Of a stretch of 13,763 bases of DNA, positions 1-5,047 are shown one piece after another. A model generated the notes under the pieces. It did not search any database. It saw only the letters and a list, made by a program, of their open reading frames with translations, and was not told the origin of the DNA. The DNA lies in contig JBMFTS010000016.1 of the NCBI GenBank assembly GCA_049966915.1, positions 1-13,763 on the forward strand, read 5' to 3'. The stretch comes from JAGDXZ01 sp049966915 (lineage in GTDB: Archaea > Micrarchaeota > Micrarchaeia > Micrarchaeales > CABMGC01). The stretch's first letter is position 1. Every line of letters starts with the position of its first letter. The position numbers and the translations under genes were made by a program.

Positions 1-58
1 TTTCTATAGCATAAGATGCAACTTGCACATATGCCTCTTTTTCTTTATTCTTTTTCAT
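1..58 (-). CDS. possible N-terminal fragment of a protein running off the left edge
   Basis: On the minus strand an ATG at 58-56 opens a frame that stays open to the window edge for 19 codons and begins MKKNKEKEAYVQ. A TATA-like run lies at 100-107 and a purine-rich stretch (aggggg) lies about 13-18 nt upstream of the ATG, so a divergent promoter towards this frame is plausible. The piece is too short to recognise a family, and lysine-rich AT-rich frames arise by chance in such sequence. Existence is therefore uncertain; the sequence left of the window would decide it. Confidence 0.3.
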   Translation of the reverse strand, partial: MKKNKEKEAYVQVASYAIE

Positions 59-186
59 GCTTTCCACAATATTCCCCCTAGTAGATGGATACATTGCCCT
101 ATATATTTCTTTCTATTTGCTTTTTCCTTGCCATTTGCTTGCAAATTTGAGTGTGCTTCTTTAAGCTTTGCTATCCATTTTACATT
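59..186. promoter_or_regulatory. AT-rich upstream region of threonine synthase with a TATA-like element
   Basis: This stretch has no convincing gene. The best core-promoter candidate is tatatatt at 100-107. On the minus strand it would place a start site near 75-80, about 20 nt ahead of the possible minus-strand ATG at 58. On the plus strand it would give threonine synthase a leader of roughly 55 nt. A weaker tttaag at about 161-166 could instead support a near-leaderless threonine synthase mRNA, which has no GGTG site before its ATG. Confidence 0.4.
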
Positions 187-1242
187 ATGCGCTACCAGCT
201 TAAATGTCTTTCTTGCGGAGCCGTGTTTAATAGCAGCAACAAGACCCAGACTTGCCCGAAGTGTGGCGGTCTTCTCGAAGTCGAATACAAGGGCCGTGGC
301 CATGCCCGATTCGACAGCCCCCTTGGATTTTGGAGCCTGGAGCAGCTAATGCCTGATGGAAAGTACAGGCATTATGAAGTTGGCTTTACAAAACTCGTTG
401 AAAGCCGCGAAAGCAAAAACCTGTTTTTGAAGCTTGAATTCGAAAACCCTACGCGATCGTTCAAAGACAGAGGCTCGGTAATAGAAGTGGCAAAGGCGAA
501 GGAATACGGTTATGACAAGGTAGCATGTGCATCCACAGGCAACATGGCGTATTCCATATCTTACTTTGCAAAGCTTTATGGGCTCGAGGCCACTGTGTTC
601 ATAAGCAGAGGAGCAAACAAGGACAAACTTTTTGATATAAAAAGCACGCACGACGCTGAATTGCATCTCATAAATGGCGATTTCACAGAAGCGCAAAAAG
701 AGGCAATGACATATGCAGATAAGCACGGGGCCTTCCTAACCGGCGATTATTGCTACAGGAAAGAAGGCCAGTCAACCATAGGCTTCGAGCTGTTTGCGCA
801 AATGCCCGACCTAAGCAATATCATAATGCCCATAGGCAACGGTACGCTCTTCAGCGCAGTCTACAAGGCATATTCGCGGCTTGCCGCAATGCGCGCAGTC
901 AGTAAAATACCCAGACTCGTGGGCGTGCAAGCAAGTTCCGCTGCACCGCTGTTGCATGCAAAAAACGGCGTGATAAAATACGAAAAGCCCAGAACGCTTG
1001 CGGATGCAATAGCGGTCGGCTATCCGACATACGGCAAGCAAGTACTAGATGCAATAGACGCCACGAACGGCATCCTGCTGACGGTTACGGATCGAGAAAT
1101 GGCAGTTTGGCAAAAGCACTTCTACGAGGTTTACGGCATACATGTAGAACTTGCTGCAGTAGCGAGCCTTGCGGCGCATGCGAAGATAAAGGCGAAACTC
1201 AACGGCAAAACCGTTGCGCTAATCACAGGTGCGAACATATAA
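187..1242 (+). CDS. thrC: threonine synthase (PLP-dependent, fold type II)
   Basis: The 351-residue product resembles threonine synthase, which converts O-phosphohomoserine to threonine with pyridoxal phosphate. An N-terminal zinc-ribbon-like segment has cysteines at 7, 10, 23 and 26. The PLP lysine is K93 in NPTRSFKDRG (family usually NPTGSFKDRG). A phosphate-binding Gly-rich loop, PIGNG, follows near residue 210, and EGQSTIGFE matches the family's central segment. The chosen ATG at 187 puts the first cysteine pair near the N-terminus as in relatives; an in-frame ATG at 151 would add 12 hydrophobic residues and is unlikely. The C-terminus ends in ITGANI, shorter than the family's usual TGHG-type ending, so a related fold-II enzyme cannot be excluded. 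Eighteen Ile codons include 15 ATA, 3 ATC and no ATT. No GGTG ribosome binding site precedes the start. Confidence 0.85.
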   Translation: MRYQLKCLSCGAVFNSSNKTQTCPKCGGLLEVEYKGRGHARFDSPLGFWSLEQLMPDGKYRHYEVGFTKLVESRESKNLFLKLEFENPTRSFKDRGSVIEVAKAKEYGYDKVACASTGNMAYSISYFAKLYGLEATVFISRGANKDKLFDIKSTHDAELHLINGDFTEAQKEAMTYADKHGAFLTGDYCYRKEGQSTIGFELFAQMPDLSNIIMPIGNGTLFSAVYKAYSRLAAMRAVSKIPRLVGVQASSAAPLLHAKNGVIKYEKPRTLADAIAVGYPTYGKQVLDAIDATNGILLTVTDREMAVWQKHFYEVYGIHVELAAVASLAAHAKIKAKLNGKTVALITGANI

Positions 1243-1261
1243 CGGCGATGAAGGCGTTTGC

Positions 1262-1765
1262 ATGCAAGAAAACCAAAAACCTTGGTTTTTGACAACCGAT
1301 GAAATTTATTATCGCATGCCTGACGGCAAGATAGCCAAAACAGGCAGGCGCGCGTGCGGATGGGCAGATTTTCAAATCGTGGCCAGGGACGTGCAGGAAA
1401 GCGTTTGGAGCCATGTGTTTTTCCTGCCTGGTGCTGATGACAACCCAGAAATCTGGCTTGCGAATTTTCCTGATGAGCTGGACACCGTGGAAAAGCGCAT
1501 AGACCGCATAGTGGAGCTTTTTACCAATGACAACGGCCACGGCAAACAGGAAAGGCTCACGGCAATCATTGCACGAAACGACGAAGGCAAATCGCTCATG
1601 CTTGACGTTGTCGCTGAAAGCGGGGCGCGCATGGCAAGCACAACCATATTTGCGGAGCCCGAACTTGGCAGGCGGCCTTTGCTGCTTGACATACATGCGC
1701 TGAAAGGGCACATAGGCGGAAAAATAACAGAAATAGAAAAGGAAAAAGAAAAGAAAAGAGCATAA
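1262..1765 (+). CDS. hypothetical protein, 167 aa
   Basis: I do not recognise a family. The product is soluble, with no signal peptide or membrane segment, and appears mixed alpha/beta. The N-terminal part holds DEIYYRMPDGK and a single Cys in RRACGW. The middle is acidic (LPGADDNPEIW, FPDELDTVEKRIDR). The last 14 residues are a charged Lys/Glu run (KITEIEKEKEKKRA). Codon use, with ATA for Ile and GC-rich third positions, matches the neighbours, so it looks native. It starts 19 nt after threonine synthase and is probably cotranscribed. The ATG at 1262 is preferred; an in-frame GTG at 1229 would overlap thrC by 14 nt and lacks a ribosome binding site. Its stop lies 2 nt from the 3' end of the convergent tRNA-Ile gene. 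Confidence 0.75.
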   Translation: MQENQKPWFLTTDEIYYRMPDGKIAKTGRRACGWADFQIVARDVQESVWSHVFFLPGADDNPEIWLANFPDELDTVEKRIDRIVELFTNDNGHGKQERLTAIIARNDEGKSLMLDVVAESGARMASTTIFAEPELGRRPLLLDIHALKGHIGGKITEIEKEKEKKRA

Positions 1766-1767
1766 AG

Positions 1768-1842
1768 TGGGCCCGGAGCGATTCGGACGCTCGACCTACG
1801 GCTTATAAGACCGCCGCTCTAACCAGGCTGAGCTACGAGCCC
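1768..1842 (-). tRNA. tRNA-Ile, anticodon UAU
   Basis: The gene folds as a 75-nt cloverleaf: acceptor GGGCTCG/CGGGCCC (one G-U), D arm GCTC/GAGC with a 10-nt loop containing GG, anticodon arm GCGGT/GCCGT with G-U pairs at both ends, variable loop AGGTC, and T arm GAGCG/CGCTC. The anticodon loop CTTATAA gives anticodon TAT at 1805-1807, which reads AUA; A37 is present, the substrate of t6A modification. Discriminator A73; CCA is not encoded. The T-loop is TCCGAAT, so position 55 is C (plus-strand G1786) instead of the almost invariant U. No intron is seen. The gene points toward the unknown CDS, ending 2 nt from its stop. Its likely TATA element is the palindrome at 1877-1884, shared with SRP54. 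Confidence 0.88.
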
Positions 1843-1871
1843 AAAACATAGCATTTATCTTTATTCTTGCC

Positions 1872-1887
1872 AAATTATTTAAATAAG
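1872..1887. promoter_or_regulatory. shared TATA-like element between tRNA-Ile and srp54
   Basis: The 8-bp palindrome ATTTAAAT (1877-1884) sits in the 58-nt gap between the divergent tRNA-Ile and SRP54 genes. Being symmetric it could act in both directions: about 20 nt before the SRP54 ATG and about 38 nt before the tRNA 5' end. A second AT-rich spot at 1852-1863 may be the tRNA's own box. Confidence 0.5.
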
Positions 1888-1900
1888 TTAGTTGGTGCGC

Positions 1901-3202
1901 ATGGACTTGGGAGAAGGCATAAGGCGCGCGATAGCCAAGCTTACTGGAGCTACGCTTATCGATTCGAAAACCATGAAGGAATTCAGCAAAGAATTGCAAA
2001 AAGCGCTGATAAGCGCCGACGTTGACGTCGATTTGGTGTTTGAACTGACAAAAAAGCTGGAAGACAAGGCGCTAAAGGAGCGCCTGCCTGAAGGCGTTAG
2101 CGCCAAGGATTATGTAATAAACATGCTTTACAGCGAGCTCGTGGACCTGCTTGGCGGCAAGGAATACGTGCCAGAGCTCGCCCCGAAAAAAATACTGCTC
2201 ATGGGCTTGTACGGCTCAGGCAAAACCACCACTGCTGCTAAGCTGGCAAAGTTTTACCAGGAGCGCGGGCTCGGAAGCGCGCTGATAGCTTGCGATGTGT
2301 CCAGGCCGGCAGCATACGAACAGCTTGAGACGCTCGCGAAACAGGCTGGCGTGGCCTTCTTCGGCATGAAGGGCGAAAGCGACGTAAGAAAAATAATAAA
2401 GTCTGCGCTCAAAGAGCTGAAAGGAAGGAAGGTGCTCATATGCGACACCAGCGGCAGAAACGCGCTCGACGCGGAGCTGCTGCAAGAGCTTAAGGCCATA
2501 AACGAAGAGTTCAAGCCAGACGAGCGGCTGCTCGTGATAAACGCGGATACGGGCCAAGTGGCCGGCAGGCAGGCGCGCGATTTTGACAACGCAGTAAAAA
2601 TAACAGGAGTAATAGTGACAAAACTCGACGGCTCGGGCAAAGGCGGCGGCGCATTGAGCGCCGTGCACGCGTCTAATGCGCGCATAACCTTCATAGGCAC
2701 CGGCGAAAAGCTCAACGACATCGAACCGTATAACGCTGAAAAATTCGTAGGCAGGCTGCTTGGCATGCCGGATATTGCCGCGCTTGTGCAGAAAGTTAAC
2801 GAAGCAGTAAAGGAAGCGAACCTGAATCCCGAAGAGCTCGAAGCGGAAGAGCTCAATTTCAACACTTTCTACGCGCAGCTCAAGGCCATGGGAAAAATGG
2901 GCCCGCTGAAGAGCATAGCCGGAAGTCTCGGGCTTGTCGACTTGCCGAAGGAAGCGATGGAACGGAGCGAAGAGAACCTGAAAAAGTACAAGTCGATAAT
3001 AGACTCGATGACTCCGGAGGAGCGCGAAAACGGCCAGCTGCTAAACAACGCCAGCAGAATACGGCGCATAGCCAAAGGCAGCGGCGTTAGCGAGCAGGAT
3101 GTTCGAAAGCTTATTAGCGATTTCAACAAGATGAAGAAGCTTTTCAACAGCTTCAAGAACGATAGGAACGTGCGCAAGAAGCTGTCTGGAATGCTCTCCT
3201 AG
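1901..3202 (+). CDS. srp54: signal recognition particle GTPase SRP54
   Basis: SRP54 binds signal sequences emerging from the ribosome and 7S RNA, and with its receptor FtsY delivers ribosomes to the membrane. The 433-residue product has the usual N-G-M layout. The N domain begins MDLGEGIRRA. G-domain motifs are the P-loop GLYGSGKTTT (102-111), DVSRPA (132-137), DTSGR (182-186, usually DTAGR), and TKLDGSGKGGG (240-250). The C-terminal M domain carries the RNA-binding SRIRRIAKGSG (385-395) followed by a Met/Phe-containing helix. The ATG at 1901 fits the family N-terminus and follows GGTG by 3 nt; upstream in-frame TTG and GTG codons at 1892 and 1895 are less likely. Length is close to normal for archaea (about 440-450). 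No 7S RNA gene is visible nearby. Confidence 0.96.
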   Translation: MDLGEGIRRAIAKLTGATLIDSKTMKEFSKELQKALISADVDVDLVFELTKKLEDKALKERLPEGVSAKDYVINMLYSELVDLLGGKEYVPELAPKKILLMGLYGSGKTTTAAKLAKFYQERGLGSALIACDVSRPAAYEQLETLAKQAGVAFFGMKGESDVRKIIKSALKELKGRKVLICDTSGRNALDAELLQELKAINEEFKPDERLLVINADTGQVAGRQARDFDNAVKITGVIVTKLDGSGKGGGALSAVHASNARITFIGTGEKLNDIEPYNAEKFVGRLLGMPDIAALVQKVNEAVKEANLNPEELEAEELNFNTFYAQLKAMGKMGPLKSIAGSLGLVDLPKEAMERSEENLKKYKSIIDSMTPEERENGQLLNNASRIRRIAKGSGVSEQDVRKLISDFNKMKKLFNSFKNDRNVRKKLSGMLS

Positions 3203-3321
3203 ATTGTGGCATAAGTTCAAAATCTTTTACTTGCGTATAATTGTTTGTTTATATCATTACAGCGATTTTTACAATCACTATTAAATATTTATTTGTGCAA
3301 GTGTAAAATCATAGTGAGAAA
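3203..3321 (+). promoter_or_regulatory. srp54 downstream region and promoter of the tiny lysine-rich ORF
   Basis: This 119-nt gap is AT-rich with short T runs (for example 3265-3270) that may end the srp54 transcript; I see no clear hairpin. A strong TATA-like element, ttaaatatttat, lies at 3281-3292, so a start site near 3312 is expected. GTGA at 3314-3317, complementary to the archaeal 16S rRNA tail, follows just before the ATG at 3322. Together they form a complete expression signal for the 11-codon ORF. Confidence 0.5.
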
Positions 3322-3357
3322 ATGGCAAAGAAGAAGGGAGGAAAGAAGAAGAAATAA
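3322..3357 (+). CDS. possible 11-residue lysine-rich peptide gene
   Basis: The frame reads MAKKKGGKKKK and stops with TAA. It is preceded by a TATA-like element (3281-3292) at a distance expected for a leader of about 10 nt, and by GTGA 5 nt after its GTG, the same spacing used by the RNA polymerase genes. A T-rich tract starts 8 nt after the stop and could terminate transcription. Seven of 11 residues are Lys. If made, it would bind nucleic acid or ribosomes by charge; that is inference. It is not eL41 (longer, Arg-rich) by eye. It could also be the start of a decayed basic ribosomal protein gene or a chance ORF in A-rich DNA. Confidence 0.45.
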   Translation: MAKKKGGKKKK

Positions 3358-3362
3358 ATGAC

Positions 3363-3457
3363 TTGATTTTTGGGTTGTTTTTGTTTCTTTTTCTTCCTCT
3401 CTCCTCTTTTTGTTGCAGATTTTTGTTTTTGTTTTCATTTTCATTTTCATTTTGCGT
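3363..3457 (+). terminator. T-rich tract with TTTTCA hexamer repeat
   Basis: This stretch is very rich in T on the plus strand, with many runs of four or five T. It contains three perfect tandem TTTTCA units at 3432-3449 followed by TTTT. Archaeal RNA polymerase terminates at T tracts, so it could end transcripts from srp54 or the tiny ORF. Reading frames across it are low-complexity Phe/Leu or Lys strings and are not credible genes. Confidence 0.45.
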
Positions 3458-3552
3458 TGGCTATTTGTTTTTGCTTCGCTTTGGATCGAAGGCGTGTTTG
3501 AGGCCAAGCTTGACTTTGCGAATTGGCCGAAGCTGCCGGATTTTTTGTTTAG
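3458..3552. other. non-coding spacer downstream of tRNA-Ala, no feature recognised
   Basis: This 95-nt stretch has higher GC than the T tract beside it. A short open frame on the plus strand runs through it into the tRNA gene and matches no family I know. It may be trailer sequence of the tRNA-Ala transcript or a remnant of older coding DNA. TTTTTTG at 3541-3547 is on the plus strand, so it would not terminate the minus-strand tRNA transcript. Confidence 0.3.
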
Positions 3553-3637
3553 TGGACTCCGCGGGATTTTCACGTTAGTTTTGAACCCGCAACCTCCTGC
3601 ATGCCATGCAGGCGCGCTACCGTTGCGCTAGGAGCCC
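3553..3637 (-). tRNA. tRNA-Ala, anticodon GGC, with a 13-nt intron in the T-loop
   Basis: The 85-nt gene gives a 72-nt mature tRNA. Arms: acceptor GGGCTCC/GGAGTCC with the G3-U70 pair that marks alanine tRNAs; D arm GCGC/GCGC; anticodon arm CCTGC/GCAGG with loop ATGGCAT (anticodon GGC at 3603-3605); T stem GCGGG/CCCGC. The T-loop is 20 nt instead of 7. It folds as a bulge-helix-bulge: TTCA pairs with TGAA, and 3-nt bulges AAA and AAT flank this 4-bp helix. Cutting each bulge after its second base removes 13 nt and leaves TTCAAAT, a perfect T-loop. Discriminator A; CCA not encoded. The gene starts 9 nt after the LSm stop and is probably cotranscribed with it. Confidence 0.93.
3567..3579 (-). 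other. 13-nt tRNA intron at canonical position 59/60 (BHB motif)
   Basis: Intron bounds follow from the bulge-helix-bulge rule (cuts after the second base of each 3-nt bulge). The exon part of the central helix is TTCA (3585-3582); the intron part is TGAA (3572-3569), closed by a 6-nt loop CTAACG. Introns away from position 37/38 need a splicing endonuclease of broad specificity, known from crenarchaea and from the three-unit ARMAN-type enzyme. Confidence 0.9.
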
Positions 3638-3646
3638 ACTTAAGCT

Positions 3647-3874
3647 TTACGCCGAAGGAGCCAAGAAGAATATGTTGCCGCCGCGCAGCAATATTGTGCC
3701 GAGCTTTGCTTTCGCAGACCCGTTGGCATCGAGCTCCTCGGATCCTTCAAGCACCATATTCATGTGCATGTCGAACGACACGAGCTTGCCGCGTATGCTT
3801 ACGCCGTTCTTTAGCCTGACAAGTATGCTTTGCCCTACTGATTTGTTCAACAAGTCAAAAGGTCTTTCTTGCAT
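3647..3874 (-). CDS. Sm-like (LSm) RNA-binding protein
   Basis: The 75-residue product is a single Sm domain. Archaeal LSm proteins form six- or seven-membered rings that bind U-rich RNA. The Sm1 part is visible as LVRLKNGVSIRGKLVSFD with the usual conserved Gly and Asp, followed by HMNMVLEG. The Sm2 part is LGTILLRGGNIFFLAP, matching the family's I/L-x-x-RG-x-x-I signature. The ATG at 3874 is preferred: it follows GGTG closely, and the upstream in-frame extension would add a Cys-run absent from relatives. A TATA-like element lies at 3892-3902, directly behind the terminator of the RNA polymerase operon, so the gene has its own promoter. In many archaea lsm precedes rpl37e; here a tRNA-Ala gene follows instead. 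Confidence 0.93.
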   Translation of the reverse strand: MQERPFDLLNKSVGQSILVRLKNGVSIRGKLVSFDMHMNMVLEGSEELDANGSAKAKLGTILLRGGNIFFLAPSA

Positions 3875-3891
3875 GACACCACAACAACAGC

Positions 3892-3902
3892 AAATTAATA
3901 AT
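3892..3902 (-). promoter_or_regulatory. TATA-like element of the lsm-tRNA-Ala unit
   Basis: On the minus strand the sequence reads ATTATTAATTT, centred about 24 nt ahead of the LSm start codon. It lies between the rpoA'' terminator and lsm, so it would restart transcription after the RNAP operon. Confidence 0.5.
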
Positions 3903-3910
3903 TGCACAAA

Positions 3911-3948
3911 TTAAAAAAGGTTTGCACACTGCGCTCGACGCTGCAAAC
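3911..3948 (-). terminator. hairpin plus T-run after rpoA''
   Basis: In minus-strand orientation a stem GTTTGCA/TGCAAAC (3942-3948 with 3920-3926), extended by GCG/CGC across a 4-nt bulge, is followed after one C by six T residues (3918-3913). It begins 6 nt after the rpoA'' stop codon. It looks like an intrinsic terminator; in archaea the T-run is the part known to matter. Confidence 0.65.
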
Positions 3949-3954
3949 ACCACG

Positions 3955-5037
3955 CTACTTCTTTTCCTTTGCTTCCTTGTCCTTGCTGTCTTTGCTTTCC
4001 TTCTCTTTTGTTGTTGACTTTTGCTGTTTCTTTATTGTAAGCTTTACAAAGCCTGTGCCTATCGGCACTTGCTTGCCAACGAGTATGTTTTCAGACACGT
4101 CGCGCATGTTGTCCTGCTTGCCGAATGCGGCGGCATTCACAAGGTGTTTTACCGTTTCTTCGAAAGCGGCCTTTGCAAACACCGATTCTTTCGCGCCTAT
4201 TATGCCGTGCCTGCCTATGCTTTTTATCTCGCCTGTGGCGGTCATGGCGTCGGCTATGAGCTCAAGATGCCTGGCGTTTACCGATAATCCCTGCTCGCGA
4301 AGCACCTTTGCGAGCTCGCTTGCAATCGAATTTCTTGCGGCCTCTATGCCGAAAACGCGGTATACTTCGAAAATATCGTTGGTGTATATGCTGCTTGCGT
4401 CTACGCCTTCGAGCTTCATGACTTCCTCTATGTTGTTGCCTGCGGCGCTTATGTAGAAGCTGCCGTCCTTGTCCTGCAGCACAACTGCCTTGCCGGCGCC
4501 TTCTATGCCTTTTATCAAAGAATGCATGAGCCTTGTGCTCGTGCTCCTTATGTCACTCAGCTTGTTGGCATGCACAGAAAGTTCTATGTTGCCGTTAGGC
4601 GTAGGCCTTGCCTTGAAGCCCGACTTCTTTTCAAGCATCGAAGCAATGTACGAAGGTGTAAGGTCGTAGGCTTTCATCGCCTGCCTGCTCAGCACAAACA
4701 GTATCTTGCCTTTTGAGAAATTTTCCAGTGCTCTTGTAGCCACGTCGCGCATCCTTATTTCGTTTATCTTGTTGGCAACGTCGAGCGCCTTTTCGAAGTT
4801 CTTGGCATAGGCGCTGCTAAGCTTAACGGTCATTTGCGGCGTAGTTGGCACGCGCCTTGCATCGAGCAGCTCTATCAGCCTAGGCAAGCCAGTGGTGGTT
4901 ATCGTGGCCGCAAGGCCTGCAAAGTGGAACGTTCTGAGAATCATTTGCGTGCCTGGTTCGCCTACCGACTGCGCGGCAACCATGCCTACAGGCTCGCCAG
5001 GACTTACAAGCAGTTCTTCTTGCTTTTCGTCTTTCAT
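3955..5037 (-). CDS. rpoA2: DNA-directed RNA polymerase subunit A''
   Basis: This is the C-terminal part of the largest RNAP subunit (360 aa; relatives about 390). It carries the trigger loop that closes over the incoming nucleotide: VGEPGTQM (25-32) and LRTFHFAG (34-41), with Q31, M32 and H38 at the positions that contact substrate in other RNAPs. GLPRLIELLDARR follows. The last 28 residues are a Lys/Glu/Asp-rich low-complexity tail that typical A'' subunits lack. The ATG at 5037 is chosen because GGTG (5047-5044) lies 6 nt upstream; the in-frame GTG at 5046 is itself part of that site. The start is 10 nt after the rpoA' stop, so translation is likely coupled. The tail could be made flexible contact with nucleic acid or protein; that is inference. 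Confidence 0.96.
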   Translation of the reverse strand: MKDEKQEELLVSPGEPVGMVAAQSVGEPGTQMILRTFHFAGLAATITTTGLPRLIELLDARRVPTTPQMTVKLSSAYAKNFEKALDVANKINEIRMRDVATRALENFSKGKILFVLSRQAMKAYDLTPSYIASMLEKKSGFKARPTPNGNIELSVHANKLSDIRSTSTRLMHSLIKGIEGAGKAVVLQDKDGSFYISAAGNNIEEVMKLEGVDASSIYTNDIFEVYRVFGIEAARNSIASELAKVLREQGLSVNARHLELIADAMTATGEIKSIGRHGIIGAKESVFAKAAFEETVKHLVNAAAFGKQDNMRDVSENILVGKQVPIGTGFVKLTIKKQQKSTTKEKESKDSKDKEAKEKK

Positions 5038-5047
5038 GTCAAACACC

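Noticed and set aside
1248..1292. 14-codon ORF starting at ATG 1248 between thrC and the unknown protein
   Set aside because: It overlaps the better-supported ATG at 1262 in another frame, has no GGTG site and looks like chance.
2254..2865. 203-codon minus-strand frame opposite srp54
   Set aside because: It is a Ser-rich shadow of the GC-biased SRP54 frame with no motif, and SRP54 is certain.
3289..3573. Lys-rich minus-strand frame of 94 codons across the T-rich tract
   Set aside because: It is low-complexity, runs into the tRNA-Ala gene and covers the tiny plus-strand ORF; the A-rich strand makes long open frames likely by chance.
3410..3631. Plus-strand frame of 73 codons starting in the T-rich tract
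   Set aside because: It is a Phe-rich low-complexity string that continues through the whole tRNA-Ala gene in antisense.
3553..3637. tRNA-Ala as a pseudogene because of its oversized T-loop
   Set aside because: The extra bases form an exact BHB motif and splicing restores a perfect T-loop, while all stems and G3-U70 are intact.
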